From an uncultured Clostridium sp. (GTDB lineage: Bacteria > Bacillota > Clostridia > Lachnospirales > Lachnospiraceae), in NCBI GenBank assembly GCA_946553025.1, contig CAMNRM010000013.1:24767-88766 (forward strand): a DNA stretch of 64,000 nucleotides. The letters are read 5' to 3'. Positions within the stretch are counted from its first letter, which is position 1, and each line of letters opens with the position of its first letter. This document shows, piece after piece, positions 1 to 8,762 of this stretch. The notes under the pieces are model-generated. The model was given only the letters and a program-made list of their open reading frames with translations, made no database searches and was not told the origin of the DNA. The position numbers and the translations under genes are program-made.

Positions 1-87
1 CTGTAGTTGCAATATTTGAGATTAAGAGTTAAGATGACAGATAATTTAAAGCGACAATGGTGAAAAAAGAGAAAGGAGTTTCTATCG

Positions 88-1827
88 GTGGAAGTTACTT
101 ATGGCAATGAGGGTAAGAAATGTTATTTATATCTGAGAGTGTCAACAGCCATGCAGGTAGATGGGTATAGTCTTGAGGCCCAGGAGGAGTGGCTTAGGAA
201 GCGTGCCGATTATGAGGGTATGATTATTGCTGGCATATATTGTGATGGGGGTAAGTCTGGTAAGAATATTGAAGGACGACCGGAATTTATGAGGATGCTT
301 TCAGATATCGAGAGCAAGAAGGATAATGTGAGTTTTGTTCTAGTGTTCAAGCTGTCGAGGTTTGGCCGTAATGCAGCGGATGTGTTGGTTTCCTTGCGTA
401 AGATGCAGAAGTATGGTGTGAATCTTATCTGTGTTCATGAGTCCATTGACTCATCAAAGGATTCGGGCAAGCTGATGATCACAATCTTGTCAGCGGTTGC
501 GGAGATTGAGCGTGATAATATTCTGGTGCAGACTATGGAAGGTCGAAAGCAGAAAGCCAGAGATGGCCGATGGAATGGGGGCTTTGCACCATATGGTTAT
601 AGACTTAATAACGGAAAGCTGGAGGTGGCAGAAGACGAAAAAGGTTTAATTCAGGAGATATTCAGGCTGTATGTAGAAGATGGCCTTGGTGTGAATGGTG
701 TTGCCAGAGTATTGAACGAGAAAGGGGTAACGAAAAAAGTACGCCAGAATGGTACTCAAGAGGCAATCAATATCTCCTTTGTTCGAGGTGTTCTTGAAAA
801 TCCAGTATATGATGGTAAGATTGCATATGGCAGGAGAAAGCATCAGCTTAAAGAAGGATCAGATTACGAATATGAAACAGTAAAGCCAGAAGAGTATATT
901 TTGGTGGATGGAGTACATGAGGCATTGATCGAACATAACGTTTGGATCGAGGCTTGCAGGCTCCGTAAGGAAACAGGTGGCTGTAATAAGCGAAAGTACA
1001 ATTTTGGCAGGCGGCATTTGCTTTCAGGTATTATCAAATGTCCAGTGTGCGGCAACGGTATGTACGGAAATGTAAATCGCAAGAAATACAAGGGTACTGA
1101 TGAGATTTACAGTGAATATTACTATTATCAATGTAAGCATAGGAGAAGTGCCCTGGGGGTAAGAAAATGTGAATATAATTTTCAGTGGCGGCAGAATGTA
1201 ATCAATAAGGCTGTCGAGACCGTCATTTATAGACTGATACATGAACAGAAGTTTATTGATACAATAAAGAGTAAAATCGGTACTGAGATAGATACTTCAG
1301 AAATTGATAAGGAATTGGATAATTATAGAAAACAGTTGCAGAAGGCGCAGCACAACAAGGACAGGTATATAGAAAAACAGAATGCTTTAGATTTGGATGA
1401 TCGCCATTATGATCGCAAAATGCAGGATTATGAAGAGCAGATTGAGGGTTTTTATGAGAAGATAGAGGGTATTGAAATTGCGATAGCAGAGCTTGAACAG
1501 CGTAAAATAAGTATTAGAAGGCAGTCTATTACTGTCGATAATATTTATAAGTACCTGATATATTTTGACACGGCCTATGCAGACCTTTCAGATGATGAAA
1601 AAAGGAGTATTTTGGAAAATTTGATAGAAGCGGTACATATCTATCCGGAGCAGCAGCCCAATGGTCAGATATTAAAACGTATTGATTTTAAACTCCCTAT
1701 ATTTTATAATGGAGAAGAGGCTGGGGCTTTGTGTTGGGACAAAGATGGACACGTGGAAACGGTGTGTCTTTTGAGAAATCGAAAACCTGATACAAAAGTT
1801 AATTTAAGGGTTTACAAGCAGGTTTAA
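88..1827 (+). CDS. Large serine recombinase (site-specific integrase/resolvase)
   Basis: Cuts and rejoins DNA at attachment sites through a phosphoserine link. The N-terminal resolvase domain (about residues 10-150) opens with YLRVSTAMQ, in which Ser19 is the expected nucleophile, and contains FKLSRFGRNAAD. A recombinase domain follows (about 165-290), then a zinc ribbon near residue 318 (CPVCGNGMYG with later CKH and C) and a coiled coil (about 395-470). At 579 aa it has the normal length for large serine integrases. The GTG start is chosen for the AAAGGAG site at 72-78. It is probably the terminal gene of a mobile element lying mostly left of the window. I could not identify its att sites. 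The 87 bases before it hold no clear gene. Confidence 0.93.
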   Translation: MEVTYGNEGKKCYLYLRVSTAMQVDGYSLEAQEEWLRKRADYEGMIIAGIYCDGGKSGKNIEGRPEFMRMLSDIESKKDNVSFVLVFKLSRFGRNAADVLVSLRKMQKYGVNLICVHESIDSSKDSGKLMITILSAVAEIERDNILVQTMEGRKQKARDGRWNGGFAPYGYRLNNGKLEVAEDEKGLIQEIFRLYVEDGLGVNGVARVLNEKGVTKKVRQNGTQEAINISFVRGVLENPVYDGKIAYGRRKHQLKEGSDYEYETVKPEEYILVDGVHEALIEHNVWIEACRLRKETGGCNKRKYNFGRRHLLSGIIKCPVCGNGMYGNVNRKKYKGTDEIYSEYYYYQCKHRRSALGVRKCEYNFQWRQNVINKAVETVIYRLIHEQKFIDTIKSKIGTEIDTSEIDKELDNYRKQLQKAQHNKDRYIEKQNALDLDDRHYDRKMQDYEEQIEGFYEKIEGIEIAIAELEQRKISIRRQSITVDNIYKYLIYFDTAYADLSDDEKRSILENLIEAVHIYPEQQPNGQILKRIDFKLPIFYNGEEAGALCWDKDGHVETVCLLRNRKPDTKVNLRVYKQV

Positions 1828-1900
1828 AGTGTAAAATAAGTGTATGCTTCACTTTGGGAGGTTTCCTTCACATTGAAAGAGTTCTGATGGCAATTTGTTA

Positions 1901-1952
1901 GTGACAAAAATGTCACTTTATAGTATAATGGTGTCACTTTGGATGTCACTTT
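1901..1952. repeat. GTGACA/TGTCAC palindrome and three TGTCACTTT repeats
   Basis: GTGACA-AAAA-TGTCAC (1901-1916) is a perfect inverted repeat. TGTCACTTT occurs at 1911, 1932 and 1944. All three lie in one reading frame (V-T-L, with S-D-K-N-V-T-L before a TAG at 1921). They could be operator half-sites, or the remains of a repeated coding segment upstream of the small winged-helix gene. The sequence alone does not decide. Confidence 0.5.
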
Positions 1953-2139
1953 GAGCGGAACGGAGATGGCAGTCCTTGCTATTTTGAAGCAAAAACCAGA
2001 TTCATCAAGGGTTGAAATTGCGGATAAGATTTCTAAAACTGTAAGAACAGTGCAAAGAGCATTGGATTCATTGAGGGATAAAGGCTATATCAGAAGAGTG
2101 GGTTCTAAACAAAATTCAATATGGGAAGTATTGAAGTGA
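1939..2139 (+). CDS. Small winged-helix DNA-binding protein or C-terminal gene fragment
   Basis: A 66-aa winged-helix domain. The motif IADKISKTVRTVQRALDSL is the recognition-helix region, and YIRRVGSKQNSIWEV is the wing. It resembles the C-terminal winged helix of longer AlbA_2/RecG-like putative DNA-binding proteins, where it commonly follows short repeats. The only start is TTG and no good ribosome site precedes it. The in-frame repeats upstream, ended by TAG at 1921, suggest the 3' end of a decayed longer gene. If expressed it would be a tiny regulator next to the recombinase. Its status as an independent gene is uncertain. Confidence 0.5.
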   Translation: MDVTLSGTEMAVLAILKQKPDSSRVEIADKISKTVRTVQRALDSLRDKGYIRRVGSKQNSIWEVLK

Positions 2140-2167
2140 AATCATGCCATAAAAGTAAATCAAAATT

Positions 2168-2191
2168 GAATCGGGAAACCGGTTCTTTTTT
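2168..2191 (+). terminator. Rho-independent terminator after the recombinase block
   Basis: A stem of GAATCGG paired with CCGGTTC around a GAAA loop, followed by six T. It closes the left-end mobile-element genes. A second small hairpin (GTGCT/AGCAC, 2226-2240) follows without a T-run. Confidence 0.85.
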
Positions 2192-2265
2192 GATGTAGGG
2201 AAGGAGGCGGGTATATCACAAGCCAGTGCTGCGGAAGCACAGTTTCACTACAAGTCGCCAAACGA

Positions 2266-2294
2266 TTGAATAAAACTGCTTTTAATGCTATACT
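2266..2294 (+). promoter_or_regulatory. Sigma-A promoter of the sensor operon
   Basis: TTGAAT (2266-2271), 17-bp spacer, TATACT (2289-2294), with an extended -10 TG at 2286-2287. It lies 27 bases upstream of the first sensor gene and has no competing promoter downstream before the kinase. Confidence 0.75.
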
Positions 2295-2321
2295 AAAAGA
2301 AATTTTGTACAGGGGGACGGT

Positions 2322-3323
2322 ATGAAGCTTAATATTCAAAGGATTTTTCTTCTGGTCAACCTTCTTTTGTATGTTCCGGTAGCGGTGCTGCTGTGGGCAG
2401 GTTTGAGCAGGAAAGATTATTCGGCGAATCAGAAGGAAAACTGTTATCGGATTGGTGTCAGCTATATGACGATGAATAATGAATTTTATAAAATTGTAAA
2501 TGAAGAAATCCTCAACCGTGCAGAGATGGAGGGAGATCAGGTAATCCTGCGCGATCCGGCTCTTAATGCGGATCGGCAGATTGAACAGATTGAGGCAATG
2601 CTTGCGATGGACGTGGATGTTCTGGTGGTGACGCCGGTGGATGGAAAACGCCTGTCTGAGGTTTTAAACAAGGCAAAGGAACAGGGCGTTTATATCGTTG
2701 TTGTGGATACGAATCTGGAAGATGAGCGGCTTGCGGACTGTACGATTACTTCGGATAATTATTCTGCGGGCTGTCTGGTGGGGCAGTATTTTTTAAAAGA
2801 AAATCAATTCGAGGAAAATCCATCCGAGGAGAAGCAGGACGCCAATCTCCTGGTGATGACGCATGATTCGGCAAAATCCGGGCAGGACAGGGTGCAGGGG
2901 TTTTTAGATGTTGTGGAAAAAAGCGACAGGGTTCATGTTGTACAGCGCATCAATTGTGACGGACAATTAGAGATTGCCATGCCAAAGATCGAGGAGGTTA
3001 TCCGTAAAGGCACTGCCTTTGACACGGTATTCTGCCTGAATGATTTGGCAGCCGTCGGGGTGGTTGCTGCCCTGGACGAGCATGAACTTTTAGAACGGGT
3101 GAAGGTGTACGGGATTGATGCCTCCCCGGATGCAAAAGCGCTGATTAAAGAGGGAATGATGTCGGCTTCCTCGGCGCAGTTTCCTTCCCGCATCGGGCAG
3201 ACTGCCGCAGATGTGATTTACCGTCTTCTGTGTGGGGAGGATGTTGAAAAGGAGATCCTTCTGCCGGTGGAACTGGTGACCCGGGAAAATGTGGAGGAGT
3301 ACAGCATTGCCCGGTGGCAGTAG
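2322..3323 (+). CDS. Membrane-anchored sugar-binding protein (LevQ/LevT-like sensor subunit)
   Basis: An RbsB-type periplasmic-binding-protein fold (Peripla_BP_4). The N-terminal hydrophobic segment (about residues 7-28) has no lipobox cysteine, so it is probably an uncleaved anchor holding the binding domain outside the cell. Ligand-domain signatures include IGVSYMTMNNEFYK, DVDVLVVTPVDGKRL and VYGIDASPDAKALI. No transporter permease or ATPase is adjacent. Instead a histidine kinase follows 18 bases later, so the protein probably senses a sugar rather than feeding a transporter. With the second binding protein at 5343 and the two-component pair between them it forms a four-gene set like LevQRST. 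The sugar is unknown. Confidence 0.85.
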   Translation: MKLNIQRIFLLVNLLLYVPVAVLLWAGLSRKDYSANQKENCYRIGVSYMTMNNEFYKIVNEEILNRAEMEGDQVILRDPALNADRQIEQIEAMLAMDVDVLVVTPVDGKRLSEVLNKAKEQGVYIVVVDTNLEDERLADCTITSDNYSAGCLVGQYFLKENQFEENPSEEKQDANLLVMTHDSAKSGQDRVQGFLDVVEKSDRVHVVQRINCDGQLEIAMPKIEEVIRKGTAFDTVFCLNDLAAVGVVAALDEHELLERVKVYGIDASPDAKALIKEGMMSASSAQFPSRIGQTAADVIYRLLCGEDVEKEILLPVELVTRENVEEYSIARWQ

Positions 3324-3341
3324 GATGAGGGGGGATTTTTG

Positions 3342-4673
3342 ATGGAGATTACCGTTGACAGGAAAGATTATCCCAGGGTTGTTCTGAACACGATGAAAAA
3401 TTTGAATATGGTCATTATCCTCTATCTGACGATGGTGACTGTACACAGTCTGTCCGGATATATTGCTGAAAATTCGGCGATGGATTTTCTGCTTCGGGCA
3501 AAGCAGGTGCCTGTGGCACCGTGGAAGCTTCCGGTGATTGCTGTGGGGCTGTATCTGTGCCTGCTTCTTTTGCTGTCCATTCCCTGCAGAAGGAAGCTGT
3601 GGTTTCTGCTGAAAACCCTGGTTGAACTGGGGATTGTCTTTGCGGTCAGTTCTGTGCTGAGTTTTGGCTACACCGGTACGGTGCTTTTAATTATTGCCGA
3701 CACGATGAGTTATTTTCCTGACCGAAAACAGAGAATCCTGTTTGTGGCGGGGATATTTGCCGCCTATCTTTTGATGGACTATGATCTGCTGTCGGCAAGA
3801 TATTCCATCATTTCCTTAGAAACCTGCTGGGCTTATTACAGCGGCAGGGTGCAGTCTTTGCTTCTGGGGGTACGGAATATCTTAAATTCATTAAATATGA
3901 TTGTATTTATCAGCTATACCATTGTGCTGATTTTGGAAGAAGTAAAGGAAAAAGAGAGGATACTGGGGCTGAATGAACGGCTGAGCCTTGCCAACCAGGA
4001 ATTAAGGCTGGCGAATGAAAAGCTGGAGGAGTATGCAAAGGAATCCGAAAAAACCGCGGAAACGCGGGAGAGGAACCGCCTTGCCCGGGAAATTCATGAT
4101 ACGCTGGGCCATTCCCTGACCGGGATTATCACGGGAATTGATGCCTGTGTTATGCTGGTGGATATTGCCCCGGAAGCGACGAAAGAGCAGCTGAAGGCGA
4201 TTGCCAATGTAGCCAGGCAGGGAGTTAAGGATGTGCGGCGCTCGGTCAAGGCGCTTCGTCCGGATGCCCTGGAAACCCTGGATCTTCAATCGGCCATTAT
4301 CCAGATGATTGAGGAGATCCGGCGTTCTACAGGGGTGGATATCGATGAACGGATAGATACCAGGCTGAACGGATTCAATAAAGATGAAGAAGATGTGATT
4401 TACCGGATTGTCCAGGAATCCATCACCAACGCAATCCGCCACGGAAAGGCAGATAAGATCAAGGTAAAGATTGACCGGCAGTACAATATGCTCAATATTC
4501 ATGTGGAGGATAACGGCGTGGGCTGTGCCAATGTGCAGAAAGGCTTTGGATTACATCATATGGAGGAACGGCTTGCGATGCTCAAGGGAAGTTTAAGCTA
4601 TTGCGGGGATCATGGGTTTATCATCGATGCGGGAATACCGATTCGATGGGGAACGGAGGATAAGGATGATTAA
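3342..4673 (+). CDS. Sensor histidine kinase, NarL/HisKA_3 type
   Basis: A membrane kinase with about five or six N-terminal hydrophobic segments (residues 25-205), a coiled-coil linker (205-245), then a HisKA_3 box REIHDTLGHSLTGI with His252 as the expected phosphorylation site. The HATPase domain shows ITNAIRHGKAD (N box) and VEDNGVGC (G box). ATG at 3342 is preferred over TTG at 3339 because it sits well behind the GAGGGGGG stretch. The stop overlaps the start of the response regulator by eight bases, indicating coupled translation. The extracellular part is small, so ligand sensing probably comes from the two neighbouring binding proteins. Confidence 0.92.
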   Translation: MEITVDRKDYPRVVLNTMKNLNMVIILYLTMVTVHSLSGYIAENSAMDFLLRAKQVPVAPWKLPVIAVGLYLCLLLLLSIPCRRKLWFLLKTLVELGIVFAVSSVLSFGYTGTVLLIIADTMSYFPDRKQRILFVAGIFAAYLLMDYDLLSARYSIISLETCWAYYSGRVQSLLLGVRNILNSLNMIVFISYTIVLILEEVKEKERILGLNERLSLANQELRLANEKLEEYAKESEKTAETRERNRLAREIHDTLGHSLTGIITGIDACVMLVDIAPEATKEQLKAIANVARQGVKDVRRSVKALRPDALETLDLQSAIIQMIEEIRRSTGVDIDERIDTRLNGFNKDEEDVIYRIVQESITNAIRHGKADKIKVKIDRQYNMLNIHVEDNGVGCANVQKGFGLHHMEERLAMLKGSLSYCGDHGFIIDAGIPIRWGTEDKDD

Positions 4674-5343
4674 AGTATTGATTGCAGATGACCAGGAACT
4701 GATTCGGCAGAGCCTTACCATTATCTTAAACAGCGAAAAGGATCTTGAGGTAACGGACGCTGTAGCCAACGGGGTGGAAGTGATTCGCTCCATACGAAAA
4801 GAACGTCAGGATGTTATCCTGATGGATATTCGTATGCCGGAGATGGACGGGGTGGTCTGCACACAGATTATTAAAGAGAACTACCCGGAGATTAAAATTA
4901 TTATCCTGACGACCTTTGATGATGACGAGTACGTGTTTAACGCCTTAAAATACGGGGCCAGCGGCTATCTCCTTAAAGGGATTTCCATGAAAGAATTAAA
5001 CGAAGCTATCCACAAGGTCTACCATGGGACGGCCATGATCAATGAGGATATTGCCTCAAAGGTTGTCCGGCTGTTTTCGCGGATGGCACAGTCAAATATG
5101 GCGATTCAGGTTGATGAACGGCAGTCGGCAGACTTAAAGGACAGCGAATGGCAGGTGATTGTGCAGGTGGGAAGCGGGCTGTCGAATAAGGAGATTGCCG
5201 CAAAGCTGAACTTGTCGGACGGGACGGTCAGGAACTGTATCAGTACGGTTTTAAGCAAACTGAACCTGCGGGATCGGACGCAGCTTGCCATATGGGCGGT
5301 GCAGACCGGAGCCGTGAATAAAATATTCGGAGATGGAAATTAA
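4666..5343 (+). CDS. Response regulator, NarL/LuxR family
   Basis: Receiver domain MIKVLIADDQ (acidic pair D8/D9), phosphoacceptor D54 in ILMDIRMPEMDG and K104 in YLLKG. The LuxR-type helix-turn-helix is LSNKEIAAKLNLSDGTVRN near the C-terminus. ATG 4666 follows GGAGGA at 4655-4660. It gives the usual 225 aa and avoids an extra 18 residues from an earlier in-frame ATG. It is cognate to the overlapping kinase. Its probable target is the PTS promoter at about 6774-6847, where two 14-bp direct repeats sit upstream of a weak -35. Confidence 0.93.
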   Translation: MIKVLIADDQELIRQSLTIILNSEKDLEVTDAVANGVEVIRSIRKERQDVILMDIRMPEMDGVVCTQIIKENYPEIKIIILTTFDDDEYVFNALKYGASGYLLKGISMKELNEAIHKVYHGTAMINEDIASKVVRLFSRMAQSNMAIQVDERQSADLKDSEWQVIVQVGSGLSNKEIAAKLNLSDGTVRNCISTVLSKLNLRDRTQLAIWAVQTGAVNKIFGDGN

Positions 5344-6677
5344 TGGAAAAACAAACGGAAAAGAAATACCAGATTCGGGCGGGGATCTGCGCATTTTTTC
5401 TGCTGGTTATCGGGCTGATTGCCACGGATAATTACAAAAAGCTTCCGGGATTTCATAAAGATGTACTGCAGATTGGCGTGTTCAGCGACAGCTACTGGGA
5501 AGTGCCAAATGGCTGGGCCTACCGGATTGCCGAGGATGCCATAGCCCGCTTTGAAGAGCAGCATCCGGGCGTCAGGGTGGAATACGTGAGCGGCATTATC
5601 AAGGAAGATTACTCGGATTGGCTGTCCGGGCAGATGATGAAGGGGGAGGCTCCGGATGTCTTTTTTGTGTTGGGCGAGCATTTTAATGATTTTGCCGAAG
5701 CGGGCGTATTAAAAAATCTGGACGGTTTGATTAAAGAGGATGAGGAATTTTTGCCGGAGAGGTATTATTCTTCCGCCTATGCCTACGGAAACTATGAGGG
5801 AACGCAGTATGCCCTGCCTTTTACCTGTGCTCCGAAACTGATGTTTGTCAATAAAACTATTTTGGAAAAGGAAGGCATTGCCCTGCCCGAAAATCACTGG
5901 ACCTGGGATGATTTTTACCGGATCTGCAGCGAAGTGACAAAAGATACGGATGGAGATGGGACACCGGACCAGTTTGGCACGGTGGGCTATACCTGGGAGG
6001 ATGCCTTTGACTCCAACGGGGTAATGCTCTTTGACGAGAAGGGAAAGGAGTGCTATCTGACCGATTCCAAGGCCGGTGCCGCCGTTGCTTTTATCGAAAA
6101 AATGGAGGAACTAAACGAGGGCTACAGCGTTTCCAGCAAAGATTTTGCTCTGGGCAATGTGGTTTTTCAGCCCATGCTTTTTTCGGAATACCGCGCCTAT
6201 AAGTCCTATCCACTGAGTATAAAAAAGTATTCGGGCTTTGCCTGGGACTGTCTGATGATGCCTGCCGGGCCGGACGGGGAGAATATTTCCCGCTTAGATA
6301 CCCTGCTGCTTGCCATAAATCCATCGACCGTGCACAGCAAAGAGGCGTGGGAGATGGTAAAGCTTCTGACCGGCGATGAAGCCATCCAGTCCGAAATATT
6401 TACTTACTCCGAGGGGGTGCCGGTGCTTAGGGATGTGGTGGAGGCCGAGGAAAACCAGAAGTTTTTTGCTCTGGAATCCGATTCCTCCCATGTGCTGAAC
6501 TTTCCTATGTTAAGCCATGCGGTGGAACAGGCTGTGGTGATTCCGCGCTTCCATAATTACGATAATGCGGTTTCTGAGGTTGACCGGGCGATACAGGCGA
6601 TTTTACAGAGCAATTCCAATATCAATATGGAAACCATTATTCAAAACAGGAAAATTAATCGTTATCTCAACCATTGA
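5343..6677 (+). CDS. Membrane-anchored extracellular solute-binding protein, family 1 (second sensor subunit)
   Basis: A SBP_bac_1-type protein of 444 aa. An N-terminal hydrophobic segment (about 12-28) lacks a lipobox, so it is probably membrane-anchored. Fold features include ARFEEQHPGVRVEYVSG, APDVFFVLGEHFNDFAEAG, YALPFTCAPKLMFVNK and WTWDDFYRICSEV. The start overlaps the regulator stop by one base and has GGAG at 5329-5332. As with the first binding protein, no permease accompanies it, which supports a signalling role beside the kinase. A dispersed 26-bp palindrome follows 20 bases after the stop. Confidence 0.88.
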   Translation: MEKQTEKKYQIRAGICAFFLLVIGLIATDNYKKLPGFHKDVLQIGVFSDSYWEVPNGWAYRIAEDAIARFEEQHPGVRVEYVSGIIKEDYSDWLSGQMMKGEAPDVFFVLGEHFNDFAEAGVLKNLDGLIKEDEEFLPERYYSSAYAYGNYEGTQYALPFTCAPKLMFVNKTILEKEGIALPENHWTWDDFYRICSEVTKDTDGDGTPDQFGTVGYTWEDAFDSNGVMLFDEKGKECYLTDSKAGAAVAFIEKMEELNEGYSVSSKDFALGNVVFQPMLFSEYRAYKSYPLSIKKYSGFAWDCLMMPAGPDGENISRLDTLLLAINPSTVHSKEAWEMVKLLTGDEAIQSEIFTYSEGVPVLRDVVEAEENQKFFALESDSSHVLNFPMLSHAVEQAVVIPRFHNYDNAVSEVDRAIQAILQSNSNINMETIIQNRKINRYLNH

Positions 6678-6696
6678 ACCGGAAATACAGATGGGG

Positions 6697-6722
6697 GTTA
6701 CTGTTTATACGTTCACAGCAAC
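6697..6722 (+). repeat. Dispersed 26-bp palindromic element, copy 1
   Basis: Begins GTTACTGTTTATACG and ends TTCACAGCAAC. Near-identical copies occur at 16538, 20636, 29751, 31161 and 35722. It lies 20 bases after a stop codon. The similarity to the 29751 copy continues through ACGGGCAAAA. Confidence 0.8.
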
Positions 6723-6773
6723 GGGCAAAAATCCATGAAAAATTCTAAACAACTGCATATGACAAATATCATA

Positions 6774-6847
6774 AAAAAGAAGTGACAGATGACCGGAAAA
6801 AGAAGTGACACATGTAAGGTGAACATGTGCCGCTTTTTTTATATACT
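6774..6847 (+). promoter_or_regulatory. PTS operon control region: direct repeats, hairpin and -10
   Basis: AAAAAGAAGTGACA occurs at 6774-6787 and 6797-6810, exactly 23 bp apart. TATACT at 6842-6847 is a good -10, but the -35 position (6819-6824, GTGAAC) is weak, as at activator-dependent promoters. The repeats would then lie about 45-75 bp upstream of transcription. A stem of CACATGT/ACATGTG extended by AGTG/CGCT (6804-6834) followed by seven T may also terminate transcription from the sensor operon. Confidence 0.6.
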
Positions 6848-6898
6848 GAAATCACGATAAAACAAGAACTTCTTAAGGGAAATGGAAGGAGGCAGGAG

Positions 6899-7327
6899 AT
6901 GAAATACATCTTATTAGTGAGCCACGGAACGATGGCACAGGGGGTACACAGTGTACTGGAAATGCTTGTCGGAGAGGGACGGGAAGATATTTTATCCACA
7001 AGCTTAAAAAACGGCATGGGTGCCGATGAATTTGCCGAAAACGTGCGCCAGTGCGTTTCTGTTGTTAAGGAGGATGATGAACTCCTTGTATTTGCAGATT
7101 TAATCGGCGGTTCTCCGCTGACGACGACGGCCAATGTGCTGGCAGAAGAAGGGCTTTTAGGCCGCACGACCATGGTCGGAGGGATGAACCTTCCGCTGGT
7201 GGTCAGTGCTGTGGTTGCCAAGGACAGCATGGAAAGCGGAGCGCTTGTCGATGGGCTGATTCCTGAAGCACGGGAAGCACTGAAGCGATTTACGGTAGCA
7301 GTAAGTGAATCCGAAGATGAGATATAA
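6899..7327 (+). CDS. PTS mannose-family EIIA component
   Basis: EIIA-Man domain of 142 aa; takes phosphate from HPr. It begins MKYILLVSHGTMAQG, with His9 as the phosphorylation site, and continues LLVFADLIGGSPLTT, typical of the family. ATG 6899 follows GGAGGCAGGAG; an upstream in-frame start would add unneeded sequence. It is the first gene of an A-B-C-D order operon. The separate A and B genes resemble LevD and LevE rather than the fused ManL type. Confidence 0.95.
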   Translation: MKYILLVSHGTMAQGVHSVLEMLVGEGREDILSTSLKNGMGADEFAENVRQCVSVVKEDDELLVFADLIGGSPLTTTANVLAEEGLLGRTTMVGGMNLPLVVSAVVAKDSMESGALVDGLIPEAREALKRFTVAVSESEDEI

Positions 7328-7414
7328 ATAAATCGGAAGATGAGATATCGATAAAACACAGAAAAAGGCAAAATAATTAAAAAAAATAAAAACAAAATCA
7401 GGAGGATAATTATT

Positions 7415-7909
7415 ATGGCAATTTCATTTATTCGCGTAGATGACCGGATGATTCATGGACAGACCTGCACAAGATGGGCATTGGAATATCCCTGTGACGG
7501 ATTGATTGCGGTGAATAATGCAGCGGCAAAAAATTCCGTGTTAAAGGCTGCTTACAAGAGCGCAAGCGGCAAGAAGACCTTTGTATGGTCGGTGGAGGAG
7601 TTTAAAGAAAAAAGTGAGAAGGTGTTAAACAGCAAGGATAATTATTTCCTGATCACTAAAAATCCGCTGGATATGGAAACGATTCTGGTGAAACAGGGCT
7701 TAAAGCCGGGAATCAAAACGGTCATTATCGGGCCTTGCAATGATCGTCCGGGGACGACCAAGCTGGGAAATAACCAGTCCATCACCCAGGAAGAGGCGCA
7801 GGCGCTGGAAAATATCATGAATGCCGGATATGAAGTAGAGTTTGCTCTTTTAAAGGATGAAGCCATCGGAAACTGGAAAAAGTTCAGAGGACAGTTTGGA
7901 TTCCACTAA
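7415..7909 (+). CDS. PTS mannose-family EIIB component
   Basis: EIIB-Man/Sor family, 164 aa. The active-site motif RVDDRMIHGQ has His14 as phosphate acceptor, and KTVIIGPCNDRPG is a typical internal motif. It transfers phosphate from EIIA to the sugar entering through EIIC/EIID. A good AGGAGG (7401-7406) precedes the ATG. It is separated from EIIA by 87 AT-rich bases and from EIIC by 12. Confidence 0.95.
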   Translation: MAISFIRVDDRMIHGQTCTRWALEYPCDGLIAVNNAAAKNSVLKAAYKSASGKKTFVWSVEEFKEKSEKVLNSKDNYFLITKNPLDMETILVKQGLKPGIKTVIIGPCNDRPGTTKLGNNQSITQEEAQALENIMNAGYEVEFALLKDEAIGNWKKFRGQFGFH

Positions 7910-7921
7910 GGAGGTAGGATT

Positions 7922-8761
7922 ATGACGATCAGTTGGTTGCAGGCGGCTTTGCTCGGCCTGTTTGCATGTCTGTCAAGTATGCCCGGTATGGGCGGTTCAT
8001 CGATTGGCAACTATACATTGGGAAGGCCCTTAATCGGCGGTTTTATCTGCGGTCTGATTCTGGGAGATATGACAACCGGAATTTTAGTGGGATGCGCCAT
8101 GCAGGTGGTTTATATTGCGCTGGTTACTCCCGGAGGTACGGTATCTGCAGATGTCCGTGCCGTCAGCTACATAGGAATTCCTCTGGCCATGGTTGCTTTA
8201 AAGAGTTATGGACTGGAAGCAACATCCACAGAGGGTGCGGCACTTGCCACTTCTTTTGGTGCCATGGTCGGCACACTGGGAACGGTATTATTTTACGGAA
8301 CAGCAACCATAAACCTGGCATGGCAGCACATTGGCTGGCAGGCTGTAGAAAAAAGGGATTATCACAAGTTATACGTTGTAGATATGGTTCTTCCGTGGAT
8401 TTCCCATTTTATCTGTTCGTTTATCCCGACACTGATTATGTGTAAGATGGGAACCAGCGTTGTAGAACTGATTAAGACAACCCTTCCCATGGACGGAATT
8501 GCCATGAAGACTTTATTTACGGTTGGCTCTCTCCTTCCCTGCGTAGGTATTGCCATTCTTTTAAAGCAGATTGTAAAGCAGGTAACGGATTTCATTCCCT
8601 ATCTGTTTGGATTTACCCTGGCGGCGTCCATGGGGATCAACCTGGTATCCGCAACCGTTATTGCCGGAATGTTTGCTGTGATTAACTATAAAATTAAGAT
8701 GCTGTCCGTGAGCAAGGCTGTAGCTGCTGATGGATGGGACGATGATGAGGAGGAAATCTGA
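7922..8761 (+). CDS. PTS mannose-family EIIC permease
   Basis: A 279-aa integral membrane protein with many hydrophobic segments. It contains the EII-Sor signature region around GLILGDMTTGILVGCAMQVVY, which in this family contributes to the sugar path. It works with EIID as the membrane channel. AAGGAGG lies before the start. The stop falls one base before the EIID start, so the two subunits are probably made in equal amounts. Sugar specificity cannot be read; fructose or mannose are the commonest substrates in Lev-type operons. Confidence 0.95.
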   Translation: MTISWLQAALLGLFACLSSMPGMGGSSIGNYTLGRPLIGGFICGLILGDMTTGILVGCAMQVVYIALVTPGGTVSADVRAVSYIGIPLAMVALKSYGLEATSTEGAALATSFGAMVGTLGTVLFYGTATINLAWQHIGWQAVEKRDYHKLYVVDMVLPWISHFICSFIPTLIMCKMGTSVVELIKTTLPMDGIAMKTLFTVGSLLPCVGIAILLKQIVKQVTDFIPYLFGFTLAASMGINLVSATVIAGMFAVINYKIKMLSVSKAVAADGWDDDEEEI

Positions 8762-8762
8762 C

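Noticed and set aside
6804..6840. Antitermination leader inside the PTS mRNA
   Set aside because: If the TATACT at 6842 is the -10, the hairpin lies upstream of the transcript; it is more likely the end of the sensor operon.
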